This document shows positions 27,915 through 36,972 of a DNA stretch of 64,000 nucleotides, piece by piece. Made by a program: the position numbers and the translations under genes. The stretch covers positions 1,911,909-1,975,908 of the forward strand of contig NZ_MQWC01000004.1 in assembly GCF_002954405.1 (NCBI RefSeq). Direction: 5' to 3'. The DNA is from Salinibacter sp. 10B. GTDB lineage: Bacteria > Bacteroidota > Rhodothermia > Rhodothermales > Salinibacteraceae. Below the pieces are notes generated by a model that saw nothing but the letters and a program-made list of their open reading frames with translations, had not been told where the DNA came from and did no database searches. Each line of letters opens with the position of its first letter. Position 1 is the stretch's first letter.

Positions 27915-28834
27915 TGCCGACCTCCCCCATTCTTCTTCTCGGCGCTGCCGGCCAACTCGGCCACGAGTTGCGCCACACTCTTGCTCCCCTGGGTCCCCTC
28001 GTCTGCCCCACACGAGCTGAACTCGACCTAACGGCACGTTCGTCGGTTCGATCGACCATCCGCACCCTCCGCCCGTCGCTCATTGTCAACGCGGCGGCGT
28101 ACACGGCTGTCGACCGCGCCGAAACCGAGCGAGACCGGGCATGGCTCCTGAACGCCGAGGTCCCCGCTACCCTTGCCGAAGAAGCCCATCGTTGCGGGGC
28201 CCGTCTCATTCACTATTCGACCGACTACGTTTTCGACGGGACCAACGACATTCCCTATACCGAACAGGATGCCCCTGCTCCCCTGAACGTGTACGGAGCC
28301 TCGAAGTGGGCGGGAGAACGGGGCATCCAGGCACACACCGACAGTTACTGGATCTTCCGAACCAGTTGGCTCTACAGCGACCGCCGGTCCAACTTCCTCC
28401 TCACCATGCTTCGGCTGGCGGCTACGCGGGACCGTCTCACGGTGGTCAACGACCAATTCGGAAGTCCAACGTGGGCCGGATGGGTTGCCGAGGCAACGGC
28501 GTCCATGCTCCCCCCATCAGGTCCCCCCGGCCATGGCCTCCCGGCCGGAACGTACCACCTCTCCAGTGGCGGAACGACGAACTGGTACGACTTTGCTCGG
28601 GCCATCTTCCGCACGTTCGACGTTTCCGGAGTAGACGTCGTGCCCATCCCAACCACCGAGTATCCAACGCCAGCGCCCCGCCCTCGATACTCAGTCCTTA
28701 GTCCCAACGCTGTGCAACGGGAGGGACGTCTTTCAATCCCCACGTGGACCGAACAACTTGAAGCCATGGCCGCCCGCTGCTCGCCTCTTGCATCGCTTGC
28801 CCAAAGCGGACCGCCACCCCATGCTGCATCCTGA
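27914..28834 (+). CDS. rmlD: dTDP-4-dehydrorhamnose reductase
   Basis: A 306-residue SDR enzyme that reduces dTDP-4-keto-rhamnose to dTDP-L-rhamnose with NAD(P)H. The nucleotide-binding motif GAAGQLG is at 10-16. VNAAAYTAVDRAE is at 58-70, YSTDYVFDG at 101-109 with the catalytic Thr, and the YxxxK pair is Y127/K131 in NVYGASKWAGE. The length is normal for the family. It overlaps rmlC by one base. It ends 34 bp before a glycosyltransferase gene, so the rhamnose genes and the transferases probably share a transcript. Confidence 0.95.
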   Translation: MPTSPILLLGAAGQLGHELRHTLAPLGPLVCPTRAELDLTARSSVRSTIRTLRPSLIVNAAAYTAVDRAETERDRAWLLNAEVPATLAEEAHRCGARLIHYSTDYVFDGTNDIPYTEQDAPAPLNVYGASKWAGERGIQAHTDSYWIFRTSWLYSDRRSNFLLTMLRLAATRDRLTVVNDQFGSPTWAGWVAEATASMLPPSGPPGHGLPAGTYHLSSGGTTNWYDFARAIFRTFDVSGVDVVPIPTTEYPTPAPRPRYSVLSPNAVQREGRLSIPTWTEQLEAMAARCSPLASLAQSGPPPHAAS

Positions 28835-28868
28835 CCCTCCGTTCCTCCCCCGTTCCGCCCCTCGTCCC

Positions 28869-29954
28869 ATGCTCCCGGTGATCACGTTTCTGGTGAATGG
28901 CAGCCGAACCAGTGCCATGGGCATCCGTGCCCGAAGCTTTGCCGAGCACCTTGCCCCTCATTTCGATGTTCGACTTCTCTTCCGCACCAAAAACAAAATC
29001 CGATCGACGGCCACCTTTGTGAGATCCCTGTTCGACCAGTCTCCGGCCGTCGTCTACGTCGTTGACATGGCGGCGTCGGGCGTGCTGGCCGCCCTAATCT
29101 ACAAGGCAATCACTGGGACGCCTGTCATCGTGGACACGGGAGATGCCATTTCCGCCCTTGGTCGCTCCATCGGCCGGGGCCGCGTGGGATACGGACTTAC
29201 CGTCGCCCTCGAAGCACTCTCCCTCCGGGGAGCCGACCATTTGGTCGTTCGGGGCACCAACCACAAGCACCTGCTCGGCGAGCAGGGGTATCACAACGTG
29301 ACCGTGGTGCAAGACGGCGTCGATTCCACTCAGTTCAAACCAGGGAACGGAGCCGAGATTCGAGCCGGCCTCGACCTTGATGACGATCTCGTGCTCGGGA
29401 CGCTCGGCTCCTCGGTCTGGAACGAGCAGTTGCAAACGTGCTACGGCTGGGAGATGCTGGAGGTCGTGCATCGGCTACGGGAGCACCCGATCCAGGCGCT
29501 CATGATTGGAGGCGGAAGCGGAATCGAACGGATGAAAGAGAAGGCCGCGGAATGGGGCATTGCGGACAGAATCCACTTTCTTGGATACGTGCCATACAAC
29601 GATCTTCCGAAGTACCTGACGGCCATGGACGTATGCCTCTCGAAGCAAACAAATGACCTCGTCGGCCAGGTCCGCACCACTGGAAAACTCCCTCTCTACA
29701 TGGCGTGCGGGCGATACGTCCTTGCGACCAAAGTCGGAGAGGCCGAATACGTACTGCCCGACTCGATGCTCATCCCCTTCACGGGAAGCCACGACCCGAA
29801 CTACACCGACCTCCTGGTCGATCGAGTGCAAGGGCTCCTTACTCAAAGAAGCAACCTGTCCCTTGGCCAACGCAACCGCGACTGGGCCATCCAGCAATTT
29901 GACTACACCGTCCTCTCCGATCGGCTGACCGCCCTCCTCAACCGCTTCACCTGA
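28869..29954 (+). CDS. GT4-like glycosyltransferase
   Basis: A 361-residue GT-B-fold protein. The N-terminal half has VITFLVNG, GIRARSFAEHL and VIVDTGDAISALG. The C-terminal Rossmann half has VVQDGVDSTQF, LGTLGSSVWNEQ, and GYVPYNDLPKYLTAMDVCLS, the usual GT4 order. The typical E-x7-E motif is not evident; the corresponding stretch reads TGKLPLYMACGRYVLATKVG. It may therefore be a diverged member that lacks the first acidic residue. The start at 28869 is chosen because the conserved N-terminal strand begins there; an upstream Met would overlap rmlD. It lies 16 bp before the first sulfotransferase gene. Confidence 0.8.
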   Translation: MLPVITFLVNGSRTSAMGIRARSFAEHLAPHFDVRLLFRTKNKIRSTATFVRSLFDQSPAVVYVVDMAASGVLAALIYKAITGTPVIVDTGDAISALGRSIGRGRVGYGLTVALEALSLRGADHLVVRGTNHKHLLGEQGYHNVTVVQDGVDSTQFKPGNGAEIRAGLDLDDDLVLGTLGSSVWNEQLQTCYGWEMLEVVHRLREHPIQALMIGGGSGIERMKEKAAEWGIADRIHFLGYVPYNDLPKYLTAMDVCLSKQTNDLVGQVRTTGKLPLYMACGRYVLATKVGEAEYVLPDSMLIPFTGSHDPNYTDLLVDRVQGLLTQRSNLSLGQRNRDWAIQQFDYTVLSDRLTALLNRFT

Positions 29955-29970
29955 CCCGTTTCTCGCTTCC

Positions 29971-31017
29971 ATGCCTGCCCCCACCGCGCCCATTTTCATC
30001 GTGGGCGCCAACCGCTCCGGCACGACCCTCCTCCGCCTACTCCTGAATGCACACCCACGCATTGCTATTCCGGAGGAGCTGAACTACGTCAACTCGTTTC
30101 TCGCAAATACCCCCATCGACCAGTGGCGTACTCCGAACCTCGCCCCCGATCGCTTCGCGGCCTTCGTTGACGAATGCCTCTCGTCATGGGCCTCGCTTCT
30201 CCCTGAGCTGGATCTTGCGGCCCTTCGCGACCAGATCTTGGAGGGGCCGGCCGACTTTCGCCATCCATATGCAACGGCGTTACGCACGTGGGCAGCACAC
30301 CACGGAAAACCGAGATGGGGAGAAAAAACACCTGGAAATCTCTTCTACGCAGATGTCCTGCACGAGATGTTTCCCGAGGCACGCTTTATCCTCGTTGTTC
30401 GCGATCCGCGAGCCGGAGTTGCCTCGATGCAAAAGGTGGATTTCTTTCCCACGGACCCAGTATTCAATGCACTGAGTCGACACAAGCACATGACGAAAGG
30501 ACGTGCTATCCTCGAGCGTCACGTCCCTGCCTCCCAGCGATACATCGTGCGATACGAGGACCTAGTGGGCACACCGGAGCAGACCGTCCGGGACCTATGC
30601 ACCTTCCTCGGTGAGACCTACGATCCGTCGATGCTTGCCTTCCACCGCGACGCCGAACAGTACATGAAGGACACAGCCGCCTCCTCCTTCAACACACAGG
30701 CAACCCGTCCCATTTCTACAGATCGCGTTGAGGCCTGGCGCCACCAGCTGTCCCCCGACGCCATAGCAATCGTAGAGACTGTCTGTAGGGACGAAATGAC
30801 GGAATTCGCCTACGTCCCCGACGGTCGCCCCCTCCCGCTCCGCAGTCGCATCGAGTTGCTCCTCAAGCAGGGATACTGGGCGGTACAGAACCGGCGAAAC
30901 CACAAGATCCGCCACTATACCGTGAAACACCCAATCTTTGCTCGTACTCGTCGCCGAGGGGCGAACTTCCTGGACTGGCTGTTCTCACGTCCGGCCTCCT
31001 CATCCTCTCGCCAATAG
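29971..31017 (+). CDS. PAPS-dependent sulfotransferase
   Basis: A 348-residue protein with the sulfotransferase P-loop-like 5'-phosphosulfate-binding motif VGANRSGTTLL (11-21) right after the first strand. The 3'-phosphate-binding motif is at about 138-150 (VVRDPRAGVASM). YIVRYEDLVGTPEQTV near 190-205 is the conserved later motif of Sulfotransfer_1/3 enzymes. It would transfer sulfate from 3'-phosphoadenylyl sulfate to a hydroxyl of a sugar or lipid. Being inside a glycosyltransferase operon, a glycan acceptor is likely. It is predicted to be soluble and cytoplasmic. A strong stem-loop follows at 31043-31084. Confidence 0.87.
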   Translation: MPAPTAPIFIVGANRSGTTLLRLLLNAHPRIAIPEELNYVNSFLANTPIDQWRTPNLAPDRFAAFVDECLSSWASLLPELDLAALRDQILEGPADFRHPYATALRTWAAHHGKPRWGEKTPGNLFYADVLHEMFPEARFILVVRDPRAGVASMQKVDFFPTDPVFNALSRHKHMTKGRAILERHVPASQRYIVRYEDLVGTPEQTVRDLCTFLGETYDPSMLAFHRDAEQYMKDTAASSFNTQATRPISTDRVEAWRHQLSPDAIAIVETVCRDEMTEFAYVPDGRPLPLRSRIELLLKQGYWAVQNRRNHKIRHYTVKHPIFARTRRRGANFLDWLFSRPASSSSRQ

Positions 31018-31042
31018 TTCAGACATCGAGGCTCGGCTCTGC

Positions 31043-31084
31043 CTCTCAGAACGGCTTGTGCTATGATGCACGCCGTTCTCAGAG
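31043..31084 (+). terminator. Long stem-loop after the first sulfotransferase gene
   Basis: CCTC (31043-31046 is read CTCT in part) and AGAACGGC at 31048-31055 pair with GCCGTTCT at 31072-31079 and the AGAG that follows. An inner GTGC/GCAC stem carries a TATGAT loop. In all, about 16 bp are paired with one mismatch and a two-base bulge. No T-run follows. It probably marks the end of one transcription unit within the locus. Confidence 0.45.
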
Positions 31085-31231
31085 AGCCCCTGTTGGACGA
31101 CGTGTCTCTGAAGTTTCTTGCGCACTTGCGCCAATACTACCAAGGGACTCCCTAGCCCAAGCTTCATATCTGCCCCCGAGATCGTTCGTACGTTACGGCC
31201 GTTCTTCCCTCATTCGTAGTCCCCTTGTGAC

Positions 31232-32356
31232 GTGAAACGCATTCTAGCCTCGAACTCCGCTTATGGACAAGGAGGCATCGGGCAACACTTCGCTCAACTC
31301 GTCGAAGAGAGCCGGCAAGCCGGACAGCTTGCTGGATATTACTGCCCAGCCCCAAAGCCCAACGATTCGCTGGGCCTCTCCCTTCCGGCCCCCCGGTGGC
31401 ACGGATGGCTGGCACAGTACACCCCGGTCCGGTTCAGTCCCCCCTGGAAAAATCATCTTCTCAACGACCTCTACGACCGAACCACCGCGGCGGCGCTCAA
31501 AGAGCCATGTGACGCGTTTATGGGCTTTGTGGGCAAGTCGCTGCACAGCTTCGGCCGTGCCCGTGCGCTCGGCACTCCCCGCCTGGAGCTTGTCGCCGCC
31601 AACTCGCACGTCGACAATCTCCGGCGGCTGCACCGTCGCGCCGCCGCGACGACGGGACTCGACGACTCCTGGTTAAACGAGGCTCAGCGCCGCAAAACCC
31701 ACCGAGAATACGAGGCTGCCGACCGGATCTACGTCCACTCCGACTATACGCGGCAGTCCTTCCTAGACGCCGGCCTCCCTGCCAGCAAACTCGTCCGCAC
31801 CTACCTTGCCGTCGCCCCACGCTTCCAGCCCCCCACCACACGTCCATCCGACGACCTCTTCCGCATTGTCTACGTCGGGCGCGTCGACGCCACGAAGGGA
31901 GTGCCCCTTCTTCTAGACGCTTTCGCCGAACTTTCCATCCCTGCCGAGTTAACCCTGGTGGGCAGTTGGGCAACCCGCCAGATGCGACAGTACATGAACG
32001 ATCGGCTCCAGGCAGACGCCCGCATTCGCATTGCCCCGGGCGACCCGCTTCCCCACCTGCAGGCCGCAGATGTCTTCGTGCACCCAAGCTTCGAGGACGG
32101 ATTCGGATATGCCCCGATGGAGGCTCTGGCCTGTGGAACTCCCGTTCTCGTCACCGCCGACACGGGCATGAAGGAGTACGTGCACGACGGACGGAACGGC
32201 TACGTGGTGCCAACTGGGAGCCGAACCGCTCTTCTCGAACAGCTCCACCGCCTGCACGACACTCCACTCGCCGGTACGTCTTCGCTTCTGCCCGCTACGT
32301 ATTACGCCGAACACCGCCAGAGCAGCTCGTCAGCTGCAGTGTCGTCCTCCGTCTAG
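31232..32356 (+). CDS. Family 4 glycosyltransferase (GTG start)
   Basis: A 374-residue GT-B enzyme. The N-terminal domain begins RILASNSAYGQGGIGQHFAQLVEE, the GG-containing acceptor-side loop. The donor-side half has FRIVYVGRVDATKGVPLLLDAF and an E-x7-E motif in FEDGFGYAPMEALACGTPV at about 287-303, with TADTGMKEYV after it. GT4 members are retaining transferases. The gene starts with GTG at 31232; no ATG lies near the conserved N-terminus. It follows a 214-bp gap with a stem-loop and is 27 bp before the second sulfotransferase gene. The C-terminus is Ser-rich. Confidence 0.85.
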   Translation: MKRILASNSAYGQGGIGQHFAQLVEESRQAGQLAGYYCPAPKPNDSLGLSLPAPRWHGWLAQYTPVRFSPPWKNHLLNDLYDRTTAAALKEPCDAFMGFVGKSLHSFGRARALGTPRLELVAANSHVDNLRRLHRRAAATTGLDDSWLNEAQRRKTHREYEAADRIYVHSDYTRQSFLDAGLPASKLVRTYLAVAPRFQPPTTRPSDDLFRIVYVGRVDATKGVPLLLDAFAELSIPAELTLVGSWATRQMRQYMNDRLQADARIRIAPGDPLPHLQAADVFVHPSFEDGFGYAPMEALACGTPVLVTADTGMKEYVHDGRNGYVVPTGSRTALLEQLHRLHDTPLAGTSSLLPATYYAEHRQSSSSAAVSSSV

Positions 32357-32383
32357 TCGTTCATCCCTTGCTTCGTATTTCGC

Positions 32384-33310
32384 ATGTCTCTTCTTCCGAC
32401 CCCGACTCGAACCGTGTCCACGGCTTCTTCTTCGCTCCCGCTTCGAGCCTACTTTAGTCACCACAAATGTGCCACCGGCTGGACTGGCAACATCATGCAT
32501 GAGGTGTGCATGCACCTGAATCTCCACATTCGCATCGTCAACCAGGAGAAAGATTTTCAGGAATACGGCAGCCTGTCGTCCTTCGTGGACACTGAACAAG
32601 TCGACTTCTTGGTTCTCGCCAACGCAAACCACACGGACGCCTGCTCCCTCCCGCTTTATCGTGGCTTCCACGTCGTTCGCGATCCACGAGACGTGGTCGT
32701 GTCCGCCTACTTCTCCCACAAGAACAGCCACCCGACCGACGAATGGCCCGAACTGATGGCTCATCGGGAGCGGCTGCAGACCGTATCCAAGCCGGAGGGA
32801 CTCTACCTGGAAATGGAGTTCAGCCGCTCCTTCCTGGAGGACATGTTTACGTGGGACTACGAACAGGAAAATGTGATGGAGTGGCACATGGAGGACCTGA
32901 CCCGCGATCCCCATTCCTCTTTCCTCCGCATCTTCCAGTTCATGGAAATGCTCGACACGCCCCACCCCTCCTCCTTCGAGGACACGATCCGCTGGTTGGC
33001 CCGCACGTCCAATCGCCTAAGCCACAAGGGAAGTCGCTTTATGCCGGGGGGACAGCCGCTCATTCCCGCGCCCCGACATCGAATGACGTCGCTCCCCTCT
33101 TCGGCAGTGGAGAAGATCCTACACGCCCGAAGCTTTGAGCGTCTCACAGGCCGCACCAAGGGAGAGGAAAATACACACAGCCACCTCCGAAAAGGAGTGC
33201 CCGGCGATTGGCGCAATCATTTTACGCCCGAACACGTCCGGGCCTTCAAGGCCGATTACAACGACCTCGTCCTCAAGCTCGGGTACGAGACGGATCCGGA
33301 CTGGACGTAA
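32384..33310 (+). CDS. Second sulfotransferase
   Basis: A 308-residue sulfotransferase-domain protein, distinct from the one at 29971. The 5'-phosphosulfate motif is a variant, SHHKCATGWTGN (25-36), and the 3'-phosphate motif is HVVRDPRDVVVSAYFSH (96-112), with R99 and S107. The C-terminal part has KGVPGDWRNHFTPEHV, the conserved KxGxxGxWxxxF region that closes over PAPS. This makes the assignment firm. The N-terminal 20 residues are Ser/Thr-rich and not a signal peptide. Two different sulfotransferases within 3.4 kb suggest that two positions, or two sugars, of one glycan are sulfated. Confidence 0.88.
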   Translation: MSLLPTPTRTVSTASSSLPLRAYFSHHKCATGWTGNIMHEVCMHLNLHIRIVNQEKDFQEYGSLSSFVDTEQVDFLVLANANHTDACSLPLYRGFHVVRDPRDVVVSAYFSHKNSHPTDEWPELMAHRERLQTVSKPEGLYLEMEFSRSFLEDMFTWDYEQENVMEWHMEDLTRDPHSSFLRIFQFMEMLDTPHPSSFEDTIRWLARTSNRLSHKGSRFMPGGQPLIPAPRHRMTSLPSSAVEKILHARSFERLTGRTKGEENTHSHLRKGVPGDWRNHFTPEHVRAFKADYNDLVLKLGYETDPDWT

Positions 33311-33343
33311 GCCGCTCTCCTTTTCTCCTATCGCCTACCAATC

Positions 33344-34522
33344 ATGAACGTCGGCCATTACGGAATGAATCTCGGGGCGCCCGGAGGCATTGCCCGCTAC
33401 GTGGAACGCCTCGGGGCCGCTCAGCAAGAAGCAGGGCACACCGTCTCCTACTTCAGCTCTGTGTCCCCACCGGACGATTCCTCTCTCCCAAATTGCCAGA
33501 CCGTCCCGACCCCCTCGGCCCTTCGCGCCGCAGCCCTGAACGCGGGACTTGATGTTCTACACCTGCACGACCCGGTCTCTCTTTCGGACTGGCCCCTTCC
33601 CGTCCTCCGGACGATGCACGGCAACCACGGCTCCTGTCCCGGCGGTGGGCGTTTCCTCGCCCATTCCGGCGTTCCCTGCACTCGTACATTCAGCCCAACC
33701 GGCTGCTTTTGGCATCGCCTCACCGAGCACTGCGGCAGCAGGCGCCCCGGCCGCTACTGGGCCGACGTGCAGCGCACTCGGTCCGAAATGGCGAGTGTCG
33801 AATCCATCCCGACACTCACGGTCAGCCGCTTCCTCCGCAAGCAAATGGAAAGGAGCGGGGTGGACGTACACAACGTTCAGGTGATTCTTTCCCCGGCCCC
33901 CGACGTCGCGACGGATGGCTCCCCCCCTCCACGAACAGGCCCCCCTCGGGTCCTCTTTCTGGGTCGTCTCGTTCCCCAAAAGGGACTCGACTGGCTTCTT
34001 GAGGCCCTGGCCCACACCGAAACCGAACTCCACCTCGACGTGGCGGGAGAGGGCAACCTAGACGAATACCGCACCCTTGCCCGCACCCTCGATGTTGCCG
34101 ACCGCGTGACGTTTCACGGATGGGTCGACGCCTCCAGGGTATCCACCCTCATCGCACAGTCCCGGACCGTCGTATTCCCCTCAATGTGGGCCGAGCCGGC
34201 GGGCCTCGTGACGCTCGAAGCGGCTGCGCACGGCCGTGCCGTCATTGCGAGCCGGGTCGGCGGCATTCCCGAGTACGCGGATCCCTCATTCTCCCTCCTC
34301 GTCCCTCCCGGCGACGTGGAGGCCCTCGCTTCCCGCATGGATCTCCTGGCCTCGGACGCCATCCTCGCCACTGAAATGGGCCAGCGCGGCCAACGCTACG
34401 TCCGGCGCCACCACGGCATGTCGACATTTCTCGCCCATCTGTCCGGCTGCTACACTGACACCATCGACGCCTGGAACAGCCGGAGCGCGTCGAGCGAACT
34501 GGCCGTCCCTCAAATGTCCTAG
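33344..34522 (+). CDS. Family 4 glycosyltransferase
   Basis: A 392-residue GT-B enzyme. It starts MNVGHYGMNLGAPGGIARYVERLG, the acceptor-side glycine loop. A Cys/His-rich insert in the N-terminal half (about 85-130: MHGNHGSCPGGGRF, GVPCTRTF, GCFWHRLTEHCG) resembles the cysteine-containing loop found in some GT4 enzymes and might bind a metal. The donor half has VLFLGRLVPQKGLDWLLEAL and the E-x7-E motif WAEPAGLVTLEAAAHG at about 282. It is followed after 27 bp by an exostosin-like gene. Confidence 0.87.
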   Translation: MNVGHYGMNLGAPGGIARYVERLGAAQQEAGHTVSYFSSVSPPDDSSLPNCQTVPTPSALRAAALNAGLDVLHLHDPVSLSDWPLPVLRTMHGNHGSCPGGGRFLAHSGVPCTRTFSPTGCFWHRLTEHCGSRRPGRYWADVQRTRSEMASVESIPTLTVSRFLRKQMERSGVDVHNVQVILSPAPDVATDGSPPPRTGPPRVLFLGRLVPQKGLDWLLEALAHTETELHLDVAGEGNLDEYRTLARTLDVADRVTFHGWVDASRVSTLIAQSRTVVFPSMWAEPAGLVTLEAAAHGRAVIASRVGGIPEYADPSFSLLVPPGDVEALASRMDLLASDAILATEMGQRGQRYVRRHHGMSTFLAHLSGCYTDTIDAWNSRSASSELAVPQMS

Positions 34523-34549
34523 CTCCCCCTCTTTCCCTCTTTGCTCAAC

Positions 34550-35608
34550 ATGGCGACCGTCTTTTTAACCTCTGCCGCTCCTTCCTCGGATCCGACCTGG
34601 CCCTATCCGTACGACGAACTCGACCGGATGAAAGAATCAGTCCGACGCGACCGGTTTGGCGTGCACCAGCTCACCGACGATCCCGATGCGGCCGATCTCA
34701 TTCTTTACGTCGACAACGTAGGCACCCCCCGGCACTTTTTGACCCTCTGGTCGAGCGAGCTTTTCCGCCGATACCCTGAGAAGTGCTTCCTCTTCAGCAA
34801 GGACGACTACGCGATTCCCTTCCTTCCCGGGGTATACGCTTCCCTCCCCCAACGGTGGAACCGAACCGATCACACCCGATCCGGCTCCTACCTGAAGGCC
34901 TTCGGTCATAACTACGTGCCGTTCCGGCCCCTGGAGTCCCCTACGTACCTGTATTCTTTTATTGGAAAAAGCACTACTCACCCCGTTCGAACGGCCCTCC
35001 TTCAGCTCTCTCATCCCCGCCAGTATTTCAAGGACACGGCGCCACTGTGGCCGTATGGGGACCTCTCGCCCGACGCCCGACGCAGCCTTGAGGACAACTA
35101 CCGGCAGGTTAGTCACGAAAGTGCCTTTATTCTCGCACCTCGGGGCGTGGGCACGTCGAGCATTCGTCTCTTCGAAAGTCTTCGCATGGGCCGGGCCCCG
35201 GTGATTATCTCCAACGACTGGGTGCCGCCCGAGGGGCCCGACTGGAACGCCTTCAGCGTCCGCATTTCCGAAGAAGAGATCGACACTCTCCCGTCGCGTC
35301 TCGAATCGATCGAGGATCAGGCCGCCGAAATGGGCATGCGCGCCCGAGAGGCCTGGACGGAATGGTTTTCAGTGGAGGCGACCTTCCACCGCGTCGTGGA
35401 CTGGTGCCTCGACATTCAATCGGAGCAGGGGGCTTCTCCATCGAGGCGACCGTACCTCAAGGCACTACCGCAGTGTCTGCATCCGTCCTATTTTCGCATG
35501 GTAGGAAGCGCTGTGCGAAATCACTTTTCAGATCGAGGATCGTCTCCTTCCTCTGGTTCCCCCACCGGCGCCTCCTCTACCGAAAAGGCTCTTTCTAAAA
35601 CCGGGTAG
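34550..35608 (+). CDS. Exostosin-like glycosyltransferase, diverged
   Basis: A 352-residue protein with the exostosin-family C-terminal pattern: FILAPRGVGTSSIRLFESLRMGRAPVIIS at about 198-226, followed by DWVPPEGPDWNAFSVRI. The N-terminal half contains LILYVDNVG and CFLFSKDDY. It is about the same size as the exostosin-like protein at 25774, but the two share only the nucleotide-binding region at a glance, so they probably have different donors or acceptors. The ATG at 34550 is preferred over a TTG three codons upstream. The C-terminal 40 residues are Ser/Gly-rich. Confidence 0.7.
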   Translation: MATVFLTSAAPSSDPTWPYPYDELDRMKESVRRDRFGVHQLTDDPDAADLILYVDNVGTPRHFLTLWSSELFRRYPEKCFLFSKDDYAIPFLPGVYASLPQRWNRTDHTRSGSYLKAFGHNYVPFRPLESPTYLYSFIGKSTTHPVRTALLQLSHPRQYFKDTAPLWPYGDLSPDARRSLEDNYRQVSHESAFILAPRGVGTSSIRLFESLRMGRAPVIISNDWVPPEGPDWNAFSVRISEEEIDTLPSRLESIEDQAAEMGMRAREAWTEWFSVEATFHRVVDWCLDIQSEQGASPSRRPYLKALPQCLHPSYFRMVGSAVRNHFSDRGSSPSSGSPTGASSTEKALSKTG

Positions 35609-35745
35609 ATGGGTGCACCAGAAGTACACGGCAGTTGCGCCGGGCCTCCCCCTGGGCTCTGTACAATGACGCAGGTCCTTCATAGACGGAATGTGTTTCA
35701 TATCGAGGCCCCGGCGGCATACCCTTCAACCCGTTCACGCTACCG

Positions 35746-36948
35746 ATGCCTGCTTCTCTACGCGCAGCCTCCCCCTCTCTTCCGAAATCGGCGTCCGATG
35801 CTCTCCGGATCGACCTGGTGTTTCCCGTCCTGCCGCCCGTGCTCGACGGGATCGGGGATCACACGGCGCACCTCGCCGCTTCGCTGACGGCCAACGGCCA
35901 CCGCGTGCGAATCCGTACGGCCCAGTCCACTTGGACTCCTCTGGACTCAGTACAGGTTGAATGTGCATTTTCACTCGACTCGCTGACCGGGGTTCACCAG
36001 CTTCGCGAGGCAGTGGCCTCCTCCCCACCGGACCTCTTATTCGTTCAATTCAATCAGTTCAGCTACGGAAAATACGGTTTCAATCCCGTTCTCCCTTGGA
36101 CCCTCCACATGATTCGGCGAACGCATCCGTCCGTGCGGATCGTTCTGATGGCCCACGAGGAATTCGTGCCGGTCACGAGCCTCCCAAACGCCATCATGAC
36201 CACGTGGCAGCGCGCCCAGTTCTGGGCTCTCGGCCGCACGGCCGATGCCGTCGGCTTCTCGACCTCAGCCTGGATCGACAAATTTCGGCCGTGGTTTCCG
36301 GACACGCATCTGCACCACCTTCCGGTCGGCTCCAACATTCCGACCTCTCCGGTTACGAACGCCGAGGCACGGCAACACCTTCAGATCGACGCTCCATTCG
36401 TGGTAGGCTATTTCGGGGCTATTGATGGATCGCGCCACCTCGCTCATCTCTCCCGAACCGCCCATCGACTGCACGAGGTCTCGAATGGGCAATGCTTGCT
36501 TCTCTACGTGGGACGGCACGGAGCAGCCCTTCGCTCTGCCCTTGGCCCCCTCCCATTTCGGGACGCAGGTCCCTTGCCGCCCGACGAGGTCGCAACCCAC
36601 TTTGCGGCTATGGATCTCTATTTGGCGCCCTTCGTCAAGGGCGTTTCTACTCGTCGCGGCTCGTTCATGACGAGCCTCCAGCACGCCGTGCCAACAGTCG
36701 CCACGAGCGGATGCCAGACCGATCCCATCTTCCACGAGCACGACGGGCGCGCCCTGATACTCGCCCCGGAAACTGACGTGGATGCGTTTGCCGAAGCGGC
36801 AACGGCTCTGTTTCTCCGCTCCGACACAGAACGAGATGCACTCGGACAAGCCGGGCAGCACCTCTACCGACACTCCTTCGACTGGCCCGTCCTCGCCCAG
36901 ACCGTCGAAGAGCTCGCTCGGCCTCGTCCCGTTTCCACCTACTCCTAA
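35746..36948 (+). CDS. GT4-like glycosyltransferase
   Basis: A 400-residue GT-B protein. Conserved parts begin at about residue 20 (LRIDLVFPVLPPVLDGIGDHTAHLAASL), leaving a short Ser/Ala-rich N-terminal tail. The middle has LLFVQFNQFSYGKYGFNP and VLMAHEEFVPV; the donor half has VVGYFGAIDGSRHLAHLS. Where most GT4 enzymes have E-x7-E, this one reads PFVKGVSTRRGSFMTSLQHAVPTVAT, a variant seen in some GT4-like proteins. A 137-bp gap precedes the gene. It is followed 24 bp later by another GT4 gene. Confidence 0.8.
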   Translation: MPASLRAASPSLPKSASDALRIDLVFPVLPPVLDGIGDHTAHLAASLTANGHRVRIRTAQSTWTPLDSVQVECAFSLDSLTGVHQLREAVASSPPDLLFVQFNQFSYGKYGFNPVLPWTLHMIRRTHPSVRIVLMAHEEFVPVTSLPNAIMTTWQRAQFWALGRTADAVGFSTSAWIDKFRPWFPDTHLHHLPVGSNIPTSPVTNAEARQHLQIDAPFVVGYFGAIDGSRHLAHLSRTAHRLHEVSNGQCLLLYVGRHGAALRSALGPLPFRDAGPLPPDEVATHFAAMDLYLAPFVKGVSTRRGSFMTSLQHAVPTVATSGCQTDPIFHEHDGRALILAPETDVDAFAEAATALFLRSDTERDALGQAGQHLYRHSFDWPVLAQTVEELARPRPVSTYS

Positions 36949-36972
36949 CCTTCCTTTTCCCACCTCGTCCTC

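Noticed and set aside
31062-31067. TATGAT as a -10 promoter element
   Set aside because: The six bases form the loop of a long stem-loop and no -35 element is found at a suitable distance.
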